NCBI GenBank assembly: GCA_963774895.1
Contig: CAVZGN010000001.1
Coordinates: 682,001-746,000, forward strand
DNA from: REEB76 sp963774895
GTDB lineage: Bacteria; Pseudomonadota; Gammaproteobacteria; Natronospirales; REEB76
Direction of reading: 5' to 3'
DNA length: 64,000 bases
The notes beneath the pieces were generated by a model. The model was not told the origin of the DNA and did not search any database. It saw nothing but the letters and a program-made list of their open reading frames with translations. Both the position numbers and the translations under genes were made by a program. Positions 46,628 to 54,834 of the stretch are shown in pieces (position 1 is the first letter of the stretch; the number at the start of each line of letters is the position of its first letter).

Positions 46628-49600
46628 ATGCAGCGTTTTACCCGTCCCTTCAGTTTCCGGTTTTTCAGCCTGGCTTTGTTAGCGGCCGCATGGACGGTGT
46701 CCGCCGCGCTTCCAACCGCCCGTGCGCAAGCACCCGCTGCCTCGAGCTCGCCTCTGAGCAAACTCGAATGGCGCGGCGTCGGTCCCTACATCGGCGGACG
46801 CGTGGTAGCCATCGCCGGGATACCCGAGCAACAGAATCTCTTCTATATGGGCGCAGTGGACGGCGGCGTGTGGAAGAGCAGCAATTATGGCGTCAGCTGG
46901 ACCAATATCTCCGACGGTACGCTGCCATCTTCCAGCAACAGCATCGGCGCCATCGCGGTGGCACCTTCGAATTCCAAGATCATCTATGTGGGCACTGGCG
47001 AGAGCGATATCCGCGGCGACGTGATCACCGGCGACGGCGTGTACCGCTCCGACGACTCTGGCAAGACCTGGAAGGATACCGGTCTGACCGACACCCACAC
47101 CATCAGCGGTCTGGTGGTGGATCCCCAGAATCCCGACATCGTGTATGCCTCGTCCATGGGCCATGTGTTCAAGGCCAACGACGAGCGCGGGGTGTTCAAG
47201 TCCGTGGACGGCGGCAAGACCTGGAATAAGGTGCTGTATGTAGATGCCGATACCGGCGCCATCAATCTGGTCATGGACCCGAAGAATTCCCAAGTGTTAT
47301 ATGCCGCTATGTGGCAGGCCTACCGCACCCCCTGGAAACTGGAGGATGGCGGCCCCGGCAGCGGGCTCTATAAGAGTGTCGATGGTGGCGCCCACTGGAC
47401 TGAAATCTCCGACAACCCGGGCTTTCCGCAGGGAATCCTGGGACGCATCGGTGTGAGCGTGGCCGCCAGCAACCCGCAGGTGATGTATAGCATCGTGCAG
47501 GCCAAGGACGGCGGCGTGTTCCGTTCCGACGACGACGGCGGACACTGGACGCGGGTCAACGACAACTGGAGCCTGCGGCAACGCGCTTTCTACTATATGA
47601 GCATCTACGTGGACCCCACCAACCCGGACGTGGTGTATGTGCCGGAAGTGGACGCCCTGTGGGTGTCGCGCGACGGCGGCAAGCTGTTCTCCAAGCTGCA
47701 CACGCCCCACGGCGACAACCACATCGTGTGGATCAATCCCAATGATCCTAAAATTTTGTTGGAAGGCAATGACGGCGGCGCCACCGTGTCCGTGGACGGC
47801 GGCAAGACCTGGAGCACCGAACACAACCAGCCCACCGGCCAGTTCTACCATGTGGCCCTGGACGATCAGTTCCCGTTTCACATCTACGGCGCGCAGCAGG
47901 ACGAAGGTTCGTTCGAAGGGCCGAGCGCCACACCCGCTGGCATGATCCCGCTGGGCGATTGGAAAGATGTGGCCTACGGCGAGAGTACTTTCATCGCGCC
48001 CAAGCCGGGCGAGCCCAACATCACCTTCGGAAGCGGTTACTTCAGCATCATGATGCGCTATGACAGCGTCACGGGTCAGTACCGTGGCGTCAGTCCCTGG
48101 CCCAATTATCAGGAGGGTGCTTCTTCAGGCGAGTTGAAGTATCGCTTTGGCTGGACCCATCCAATCCTGTTCTCGGTAGTGAATAAAAATGAACTGCTGG
48201 TGGCTTCGCAATACGTGCTCAAGAGCACCGACGAAGGTGCCCACTGGACGCGCATCAGTCAAGATCTGACGCGTAATGATCCGGCCACCGAAATGCCCAG
48301 CGGCGGGCCGGTGGATCTGGATCAGTCGGGCGCGGAGATCTTCCCGGACGTCTCGGCGCTGGCCGTGTCACCGCTGGACGGCAAGATCCTATGGGCCGGT
48401 TCTGCCGACGGTCTGGTGCATATCACAACCGATGGTGGACGGCACTGGACTGACATCACACCCAAGGATCTGCCGCAATGGGCGCAGATCTCGTCCATCG
48501 AGCCTTCGCATGTAGCCAAGGACACGGCCTATCTGACGGCTTCGCGTTACATGTGGGATGACTTCCATCCTTACGTGTTCGAGACAGGCGACTACGGCAA
48601 ACACTGGCAGATGTTGAGCAACGGCGTGCCCGATGACCAGTATGCATTCGTGGTGCGTCAGGATCCGTCCGATCCGCGACTGTTGTTCCTGGGTACCAAG
48701 AATACCGTATACACAAGCTTCGACGGTGGCGGGCACTGGCAGCCGCTATCGCTGAACCTGCCCAAGGTGCAGGTGCGTGATCTGAAAATCGATACGCGCC
48801 AAGGCGATATCGTAGTGGCCACCCACGGGCGCGCCTTCTGGGTGCTGGATAATCTAGCGCTGCTGGAGCAGATGACCAAGTCGGTCAATAGCGGTGCTGA
48901 AGTCGCACAGGTGTTCGCGCCGCAGACTGCGTGGCTAACGCATGCTTATGGCGCCAGCGAGTATGCGCATAACCTGCACGACGTCGGCAGTAACCCACCC
49001 TATGGTGCCAGTGTGTTCTTCCAGATCCCGGCTGGATACGACGGCAAGATTCCGGTGAGCCTGAATTTTATGGACGACAAGGGCCGACTGGTGCGGCGTT
49101 TCGATCTACATCTGAAGACCAAGACGCCAGAACAGGCGGATACGGTGAAAGACAACCTGAAGCCCACCCAGAAAAAACAGCAGGCTGAGGGCAAGCTCAC
49201 GGCCATCTCGCCCGGCATGAACCTGTTCCAGTGGGATCTGCGTTATCCGGATGCCACCGAGGTGAACGGCTTCGAGGCGCCCATCGCCGCAGGCGGCGAA
49301 GACGACGAGGTGATCGGGCCGGAGGTGTTGCCGGGCCGCTACCGGGTGGTGCTGGATTACGGCGGCCGCAAATCCACGCAGCCGTTCATGATCGCGTTGG
49401 ATCCACGCCTGCACCCAGCCCGCGGCGGTCTGGAGGCGCGTCTGGCGCTGGAGATGCAAATCCATGCCAGCCTCAATTCGCTCGACCAAACCCTCAACCA
49501 GGCGATCGCGGTGCGCGACAAGCTGTCGGCGGCACTTGCCCAGCACACCCACACGGATGCGCAGGCGGGCAAAGTCCTGTTGCATCTGCAGCGGGTGATC

Positions 49601-49819
49601 GGCAACCTGGTGCAGCTGGATATCCAGGCCAGTGAAGGTGATTTGCTGCACGAGACCAAGTTGCGCAGCCATCTGGCGTATCTGGCGTCGGATGTGGATC
49701 TAGCCTATGAGCAGCCCACCGCTGCCCAATACGCAGTGTTCAAGGAACTGGATGCGCAGGCCAAGGCCGGCGAGCAGCAGCTGCGCGCGGCCACGGCTGA
49801 GGGCAACAAACTGCTATGA
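46628..49819 (+). CDS. Exported VPS10/sortilin-like BNR beta-propeller protein
   Basis: A 1063-residue secreted or periplasmic protein. A signal peptide ending ARAQA is followed by two propellers rich in BNR/Asp-box repeats (SSNYGVSW, SDDSGKTW, SVDGGKTW, SDDDGGHW), and a C-terminal part with a beta domain and helices. Proteins of this type are annotated as glycosyl hydrolase or sortilin homologues, but no catalytic activity is shown by the sequence. A GGAGG site lies 6 bases before the ATG. No partner gene is adjacent. Confidence 0.88.
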   Translation: MQRFTRPFSFRFFSLALLAAAWTVSAALPTARAQAPAASSSPLSKLEWRGVGPYIGGRVVAIAGIPEQQNLFYMGAVDGGVWKSSNYGVSWTNISDGTLPSSSNSIGAIAVAPSNSKIIYVGTGESDIRGDVITGDGVYRSDDSGKTWKDTGLTDTHTISGLVVDPQNPDIVYASSMGHVFKANDERGVFKSVDGGKTWNKVLYVDADTGAINLVMDPKNSQVLYAAMWQAYRTPWKLEDGGPGSGLYKSVDGGAHWTEISDNPGFPQGILGRIGVSVAASNPQVMYSIVQAKDGGVFRSDDDGGHWTRVNDNWSLRQRAFYYMSIYVDPTNPDVVYVPEVDALWVSRDGGKLFSKLHTPHGDNHIVWINPNDPKILLEGNDGGATVSVDGGKTWSTEHNQPTGQFYHVALDDQFPFHIYGAQQDEGSFEGPSATPAGMIPLGDWKDVAYGESTFIAPKPGEPNITFGSGYFSIMMRYDSVTGQYRGVSPWPNYQEGASSGELKYRFGWTHPILFSVVNKNELLVASQYVLKSTDEGAHWTRISQDLTRNDPATEMPSGGPVDLDQSGAEIFPDVSALAVSPLDGKILWAGSADGLVHITTDGGRHWTDITPKDLPQWAQISSIEPSHVAKDTAYLTASRYMWDDFHPYVFETGDYGKHWQMLSNGVPDDQYAFVVRQDPSDPRLLFLGTKNTVYTSFDGGGHWQPLSLNLPKVQVRDLKIDTRQGDIVVATHGRAFWVLDNLALLEQMTKSVNSGAEVAQVFAPQTAWLTHAYGASEYAHNLHDVGSNPPYGASVFFQIPAGYDGKIPVSLNFMDDKGRLVRRFDLHLKTKTPEQADTVKDNLKPTQKKQQAEGKLTAISPGMNLFQWDLRYPDATEVNGFEAPIAAGGEDDEVIGPEVLPGRYRVVLDYGGRKSTQPFMIALDPRLHPARGGLEARLALEMQIHASLNSLDQTLNQAIAVRDKLSAALAQHTHTDAQAGKVLLHLQRVIGNLVQLDIQASEGDLLHETKLRSHLAYLASDVDLAYEQPTAAQYAVFKELDAQAKAGEQQLRAATAEGNKLL

Positions 49820-49831
49820 GGTGATGCGTAT

Positions 49832-49857
49832 GCGCCGGCACGGAATAGTGCCGGCGC
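49832..49857. terminator. GC-rich hairpin after the propeller gene
   Basis: GCGCCGGCAC and GTGCCGGCGC form a perfect 10-bp stem with a GGAATA loop, 12 bases after the stop. There is no T run, so it may block 3' exonucleases rather than terminate. Confidence 0.6.
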
Positions 49858-49948
49858 TCTACTCACGACTGTCTCTGCGAGCTTCCTAGGCACTATCAGT
49901 CTGGATAAATAATTACTGGTGATTGCATTCCACTTAAGCTGATTGCAG

Positions 49949-50239
49949 GTGTGTTTGTCCACGAAACCATATTATGTATACATGCTCGAGTGCCGCGACG
50001 GCCGGTTGTATACCGGCATCACTACAGATATTCAAAGGCGGCTGACTGAACATAACACAGGTCTGAAGGGTGCCCGATTCACCCGCGCCAACCCACCGAA
50101 GCGACTGCTGGCTGCACAGCAGGTTAAAGATCGCTCCGCGGCTCTCAAACTGGAAGCTTCACTCAAGAAGCTTAAAAGACCGCAAAAACAGCAGTGGGCG
50201 GTGGAAAATCGTCTGGCGGGAGCCGTGTTCGCCCGTTAA
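49949..50239 (+). CDS. GIY-YIG-domain protein, UPF0213 type
   Basis: A 96-residue single-domain GIY-YIG nuclease-like protein with YYVYMLECRDGRLYTGITTD (the GIY-YIG core), the Arg in IQRRLTEHNTG and the helix ALKLEASLKKLKRPQKQ. The start is uncertain: GTG at 49949, or TTG at 49943 or 49955; none has a good ribosome-binding site. It probably acts on damaged or branched DNA; relatives include YhbQ. Confidence 0.88.
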   Translation: MCLSTKPYYVYMLECRDGRLYTGITTDIQRRLTEHNTGLKGARFTRANPPKRLLAAQQVKDRSAALKLEASLKKLKRPQKQQWAVENRLAGAVFAR

Positions 50240-50376
50240 ACCCTGGTTACATTTCAACCACGTGTGTAATGGACACCTCTTTATCCGGGATGAGGTAGCC
50301 TTCGCACCACTGCTTTCCTATCAACAAACGGTCACAGTATCTTCATCTGAAATGGCCTTCTCCTTGACGTGATCGA

Positions 50377-50404
50377 TTGTAATATCAACCAGTTATGCTA
50401 TAAC
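50377..50404 (+). promoter_or_regulatory. Possible promoter of the small-peptide gene
   Basis: The roughly 300 bases from 50240 to 50540 hold no gene. TTGTAA (50377-50382) and TATAAC (50399-50404) are 16 bp apart. Transcription from here would leave a leader of about 130 bases before the peptide ATG. Neither hexamer is perfect. Confidence 0.35.
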
Positions 50405-50540
50405 TACGCGCGATGTTGAAAGTAATTTCTCAACAGGCCTGTGAAGGGCGTAGGTAGTTCTAAGTTAAGTTCAGAAATCGAGGAGTGCTTATCGCCTATC
50501 ACAGTTAGATCAATTTATTGGAAGCTGGAGGGCTACCCCA

Positions 50541-50720
50541 ATGAATAGCAATAATGTTGTTTTCAACAAGAGTCCAGATGTGGTGTTCAGAGACACCACA
50601 GATGTTGTGTTCAGAATAAAGGAAAAACTTGGCATCAAGGAAATCAAGGGATCTGACAAAAGGGATTTCATCATGGTTTTGTGTCCTTGTGCGCCAGGGT
50701 TAGTGTTCTCGCAAATTTGA
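50541..50720 (+). CDS. Small peptide, candidate RiPP precursor
   Basis: A 59-residue frame that begins 8 bases after GGAGGG. The N-terminal part holds three consecutive 8-residue repeats (NVVFNKSP, DVVFRDTT, DVVFRIKE), encoded by three 24-base units at 50553-50624. A charged segment (KLGIKEIKGSDKRDF) follows, and then a short hydrophobic tail with a Cys-Pro-Cys (VLCPCAPGLVF). A charged leader with a Cys-containing tail, upstream of a modifying-enzyme-like gene, is the layout of ribosomally made, modified peptides. No homologue is recognised, so both the coding status and the role are inference. Confidence 0.55.
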   Translation: MNSNNVVFNKSPDVVFRDTTDVVFRIKEKLGIKEIKGSDKRDFIMVLCPCAPGLVFSQI

Positions 50721-50785
50721 TGATGCCATGATCGTCAAGGATGTAAAGCGGGTTATGAGCCGTGACATCCTAAGTCAGTGAATAT

Positions 50786-50833
50786 TGGGCCTGCATCGGG
50801 CTGGTTATAACAAGCCTGTCCGATGTAAGCCCA
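50786..50833 (+). other. Long imperfect hairpin between the peptide gene and the acyltransferase-like gene
   Basis: TGGGC (50786-50790) pairs with GCCCA (50829-50833), GCATCGG (50793-50799) with CCGATGT (50820-50826), and GGCT with AGCC near the loop. No T run follows. Such a hairpin could stabilise the upstream peptide mRNA or lower expression of the enzyme gene relative to the peptide. Confidence 0.55.
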
Positions 50834-50909
50834 TAATTATTGCTCTTTACCTTACCCATAAATATGAAATATTTTGTGACTGGTTATACAAGACCGTGCG
50901 AGACAGACA

Positions 50910-52112
50910 ATGCTTGAAGTGCAGCAATATTTAAACAAGATCGAAAGTCTGCGCCAAGCGTGCAATGGCCATGGACTAGGGCATACCAATCTCAGAAACG
51001 ACCTTGAACAGCGGGAGGCGAATTTAAGGCAGTTCGCGTCTGCCAATCTCCGTCAGCTACTCCCATCCATCCCGATAGAAGAGCATGACGGGATAATCAA
51101 TGATATTACCTTCCATCAGGCCTGCGCCGTGCTGGATGAAGACTGCTTTTTTTTGCTGGAAAGCACCCAGATAAAAGATCCTGATTCGGTGCTTGAAAGC
51201 GCAAAAATCAAGCCGGCGATCTTCTGCACATTTCACTTGGGGTCATATCGGCTCATCAACTCGTTATTGGTCAGTCGCGGTTTTAATTACATTCTGCCAG
51301 TCGAAAGCGTTCATTATAAGCAACAGAAAGTGGGTTATCTCGAAAATAGCCGCAAATGCCAGGCGCATTTTCATAGCACCTCGCAGTTTGTGGTGGTGGA
51401 TGCGGAGCAACCCACAGCTGCCCTGACGATGGCGCGCAAGGCGCGGGCTGGCTGGTCGCTACTGGCCTACATCGATGGCAATACCGGAGTTCAGAGCAGC
51501 AACCTGAATCAAGACAAGATGTTAAGGGTGCCACTGCTCGGCAGGCTCATTTATGCCAGGAAGGGCATCGCATTCCTGTCGCATTTTCTCAAACTACCGA
51601 TCATACCGGTGACCTGCGAAATCACCGGATCTCTGGAAAGGCGCATGACTTTTCATGCGGCGATCGAGCCAGGCGGTGCTGATGAGGATCGAGACGCGTA
51701 TTGCCTAAGGGCCACCACCAGCCTGTATGCGATACTCGGTGAGTATCTGAAAAAAAGCCCCTCCCAGTGGCTGGGCTGGCTGACCACGCTCCAGTATCTT
51801 GAATTAGATGAATTATCCGAAACCGAGAGCAATGCTATAGAGGCTGACGATGCAAATGTGTTTACCGAAGAACCGATTGACCACAAACTGATATTCAACC
51901 ATCAACGCTTCGGTTTTATTATCCGGGACGGCCAGCGCGTCTTGCTGGATAAAGAATCTTATAAATTGCTTTCCATCCCGGATAACATCACCGGGATATT
52001 AGAATCGTATCGAGAACCCAAAGAGTTCATGGTCTCCGGACTCTCCCAGGACGAACTGTATAAGATCAAACAGTTGGTTTCCATTGGCATGCTGACGGTG
52101 ATAAGCCCTTAG
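50910..52112 (+). CDS. LpxL/HtrB-like acyltransferase with an extra C-terminal domain
   Basis: A 400-residue protein. Residues about 100-280 follow the lysophospholipid/lipid A acyltransferase pattern: FHLGSYR with His109 in the place of the HX4D/E motif (its acidic residue is replaced by Arg114), YIDGNTG, and RVPLLGRLIYARKGIAFLSH followed by LKLPIIPV. Residues about 327-400 (FGFIIRDGQRVLLDKESYKL, then a helical end IKQLVSIGMLTV) form a separate small domain, absent from LpxL, that recalls PqqD-like peptide-recognition domains. It may acylate a peptide or lipid. It follows the 59-residue peptide gene; no clear ribosome-binding site is seen. Confidence 0.7.
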   Translation: MLEVQQYLNKIESLRQACNGHGLGHTNLRNDLEQREANLRQFASANLRQLLPSIPIEEHDGIINDITFHQACAVLDEDCFFLLESTQIKDPDSVLESAKIKPAIFCTFHLGSYRLINSLLVSRGFNYILPVESVHYKQQKVGYLENSRKCQAHFHSTSQFVVVDAEQPTAALTMARKARAGWSLLAYIDGNTGVQSSNLNQDKMLRVPLLGRLIYARKGIAFLSHFLKLPIIPVTCEITGSLERRMTFHAAIEPGGADEDRDAYCLRATTSLYAILGEYLKKSPSQWLGWLTTLQYLELDELSETESNAIEADDANVFTEEPIDHKLIFNHQRFGFIIRDGQRVLLDKESYKLLSIPDNITGILESYREPKEFMVSGLSQDELYKIKQLVSIGMLTVISP

Positions 52113-52133
52113 CGATGGGCTAGATATAGCTGC

Positions 52134-52283
52134 TCAGGTTACGTCAGGGTCGACTGATAATTGAGATGGTACGGCCAAATTTAAATGTGGCTGCGGATCT
52201 TTAAGCCAGCGTTCGAAATCTCGTACCGGCAGAGGTTTGCTGATCAGGTACCCCTGGTAGCCATGGTAGCCCACGGAAATATC
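52134..52283 (-). pseudogene. C-terminal remnant of an EAL-domain protein
   Basis: On the minus strand this encodes about 50 codons ending in TGA: GYHGYQGYLISKPLPVRDFE, then RWLKDPQPHLNLAVPSQ. It matches the C-terminus of the GGDEF-EAL protein at 54835-56955 (GCHGYQGYLISKPMPVRDFE). The rest of the domain is missing; similarity stops abruptly near 52283, where a different remnant starts. Confidence 0.85.
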
Positions 52284-52362
52284 ACCCTCAGACTCGTCAG
52301 CTGAACATCGGGATGTTATCGAACAGTTGGTTTCCCTGGAGATGCTGTCGATCGTGTGCTAA
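52276..52362 (+). pseudogene. C-terminal remnant of a second acyltransferase-like gene
   Basis: The frame SSAEHRDVIEQLVSLEMLSI ending in TAA aligns with the end of the protein at 50910-52112 (SQDELYKIKQLVSIGMLTVI). The DNA ACAGTTGGTTTCC is identical in both. Only the last 25 or so codons remain. Its left end abuts the EAL remnant of opposite strand, which marks a deletion junction. The remaining 90 bases before the next gene hold nothing that I recognise. Confidence 0.75.
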
Positions 52363-52454
52363 TGATGTAAGCACCTCACGCCCTGATCGATCAATATGTT
52401 GAGTGTTTTTGAGTGTGGGGATCATCCGGCTTTAATTATCTTAATCTAACCAGC

Positions 52455-54065
52455 ATGCAAGGCTTTGACTACGTGATCGTCGGCGGCGGCTCGGCGGGTT
52501 GTGTACTGGCGAGCCGGCTATCGGAAGATCCGGATGTCAGTGTTTGCTTGCTGGAAGCCGGTGGTGCAGGCCGCGGCTGGCTGGTGCGTGTGCCCTTCGG
52601 TATGGTGTTGACGGTGCCGGCGCCATTTATCAATTGGGGTTTTAAGACGGTGCCGCAGCCGCAGCTCAACGGCCGGCGATTGTATCAGCCGCGCGGGCGC
52701 GTACTCGGCGGCTCCAGTGCCATCAACGCCATGATCTACACCCGTGGCCATCCCAGTGACTATGACGAATGGGCAGTAGCCGGAAATCCAGGTTGGTCAT
52801 GGAAGGAAGTATTGCCGTACTTCAAGCGTGGAGAAAACAATCTTCGTTTTCACGATGATTACCACGGGAGAGATGGGCCTCAACCAATGAGCGATTCATT
52901 TACCGATAATCCCATGCACAAGGTGTTTCTGGATGCGGCCCAGCAAGCCGGCTATCCTGTCTCGCCAGACTTCAATGGGGCACAGCAGGAGGGGGTCGGC
53001 GTTTACCAGGTGACACAGAAGGATGGAGAGCGCTGGAGCGCAGCGCGCGCCTATCTCGAGCCTTATCTGTCACGGCCGAATCTCACGGTATCAACCGGCG
53101 CCCATGCCCAGCGGGTGCTGTTCGATAGACGGCGGGCCAAGGGTGTGCAATACCGCCGCAGCGGACATGTCGAAACCGTGGAGGCGCATCAGGAAGTGAT
53201 CCTCAGCGCCGGCACTTTCCAGTCGCCGCAGTTATTGCTGCTGTCCGGTATCGGTGATGGCCAGGCATTGCAGGTGCTTGGCATCGGCGTGCTACAGCAT
53301 CTGCCGGGGGTAGGCGCGAGTTTGCAAGACCACCTGGATTACACACTGATCCACCGGGCGCGCAGTCTCGATCTGATCGGCGCTTCGCCGCGGGGCATGC
53401 TGCGTTTCATGCGCGAGATCGGCCGTTACCGCAGCGAGCGGCGCGGGATGCTATGCACCAATGTGGCGGAGGCCGGCGGTTTTCTCAAGACCGATGCAGC
53501 TCTGCCGCGGCCCGATATACAACTGCATTTCTGCGTCGCCATCGTGCATAACCACGGGCGCACCATGCAGCACTTGTGGCACGGTTATTCATTGCATGTG
53601 TGCGTGCTGCGTCCAGCAAGCCGCGGACAGGTGCGGCTCGCAAGCGCTGATCCCAGAGTGGCGCCGCTGATCGATCCCGCTTATCTGAGCGATCCACATG
53701 ATCTGGAAGTGCTGGTACGCGGTTTCAAACTGGCACGGAGTATCCTGGCCGCGCCGGCCTTTGATCCCTATCGTGGCCGTGAGCTGTTCAGCGCGGATGC
53801 GGAGAGCGATGCGGACATCCGTGCATTGATCCGTGCTCGCGCCGAGACCATCTACCATCCGGTGGGTACCTGCCGCATGGGTCGGGACCAAGCCGCGGTA
53901 GTGGATGCTTCACTCAAAGTACATGGCGTCGAAGGCCTGCGAGTCGTGGATGCGTCGGTAATGCCCACACTCATCGGCGGCAACACCAATGCACCCACCA
54001 TGATGATCGCCGAGAAGGCCTCTGATTTGATCCACGGACTCTCCAGAGCCAAGACACACGCATGA
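52455..54065 (+). CDS. GMC-family FAD oxidoreductase (choline/alcohol dehydrogenase type)
   Basis: A 536-residue flavoprotein. The FAD-binding start DYVIVGGGSAGCVLASRLSE, the GMC signature GRVLGGSSAINAMIYTRGHP, and the active-site end HPVGTCRMG, then DASVMPTLIGGNTNAPTMMI are complete. It oxidises an alcohol or related substrate; which one cannot be told. The start at 52455 directly precedes the FAD motif; an in-frame ATG at 52413 adds 14 unlikely residues. It overlaps the racemase gene by 4 bases. Confidence 0.92.
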   Translation: MQGFDYVIVGGGSAGCVLASRLSEDPDVSVCLLEAGGAGRGWLVRVPFGMVLTVPAPFINWGFKTVPQPQLNGRRLYQPRGRVLGGSSAINAMIYTRGHPSDYDEWAVAGNPGWSWKEVLPYFKRGENNLRFHDDYHGRDGPQPMSDSFTDNPMHKVFLDAAQQAGYPVSPDFNGAQQEGVGVYQVTQKDGERWSAARAYLEPYLSRPNLTVSTGAHAQRVLFDRRRAKGVQYRRSGHVETVEAHQEVILSAGTFQSPQLLLLSGIGDGQALQVLGIGVLQHLPGVGASLQDHLDYTLIHRARSLDLIGASPRGMLRFMREIGRYRSERRGMLCTNVAEAGGFLKTDAALPRPDIQLHFCVAIVHNHGRTMQHLWHGYSLHVCVLRPASRGQVRLASADPRVAPLIDPAYLSDPHDLEVLVRGFKLARSILAAPAFDPYRGRELFSADAESDADIRALIRARAETIYHPVGTCRMGRDQAAVVDASLKVHGVEGLRVVDASVMPTLIGGNTNAPTMMIAEKASDLIHGLSRAKTHA

Positions 54066-54775
54066 GAACCTTGGGGCTCATCGGCGGCATGAGCTGGGAA
54101 TCGACCGCGCATTATTATGTACGCATCAATCAACGGGTGGCACAGCGGCTCGGCGGGCTGCATTCTGCGCAGTTGCTGTTCTACAGCATCGATTTCGACG
54201 TGCTACAGAAGATGCAGCATGCGGATGACTGGCGGGGCGCGGCACGACTGCTGGTGAATGCGGCCCGGAGTTTGGAGCGTGCCGGCGCCGAGGGTTTGGT
54301 CATCTGTGCCAATACCATGCATAAAGTGGCACATGAAATCGAGGCGGCCGTGAAGCTTCCGCTCATCCACATCGTCGATGTCACGGCGGGTGCAATCAAA
54401 CACATGGGACTTAATAATGTCGCGTTGTTGGGTACGCGCTTCACCATGGAGCAGGATTTTTATAGGCAGCGGCTGGAACAGCGTCATGGTTTACGGGTAA
54501 TGATCCCGGATGAAAATGAGCGCCACGCTCTGCACCGCATCATTTTTCAGGAACTGTGCAAGGGAGTGGTGCGGCCGGAATCCAGGGAAATATTCCAGAG
54601 AATCATCGCACGTCTTGCGGGGGCCGGTGCACAAGGCGCAATCCTCGGTTGCACTGAATTCACTCTATTCAACCTTGAGCAAAAGCCGGATATGCCGCTG
54701 TTCGATACCACCGAGTTACATGCGCGCAGTGCAGTGGACTGGACCTTGGGTGACCAGCCGGATCTATTAAGTTGA
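54062..54775 (+). CDS. Aspartate/glutamate racemase family protein
   Basis: A 237-residue cofactor-independent racemase. It starts with LGLIGGMSWESTAHYY and has the two catalytic cysteines, Cys82 in VICANTMHK and the second in ILGCTEF near residue 195. Members interconvert L- and D-aspartate or related amino acids. The ATGA overlap with the GMC oxidoreductase gene indicates coupled expression. Confidence 0.92.
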   Translation: MRTLGLIGGMSWESTAHYYVRINQRVAQRLGGLHSAQLLFYSIDFDVLQKMQHADDWRGAARLLVNAARSLERAGAEGLVICANTMHKVAHEIEAAVKLPLIHIVDVTAGAIKHMGLNNVALLGTRFTMEQDFYRQRLEQRHGLRVMIPDENERHALHRIIFQELCKGVVRPESREIFQRIIARLAGAGAQGAILGCTEFTLFNLEQKPDMPLFDTTELHARSAVDWTLGDQPDLLS

Positions 54776-54834
54776 GAAGTGCTGTCAGGATGGGCGCAAA
54801 TCCGGAGCTTAATTCGCTGGCTGGATTCCAAAAC

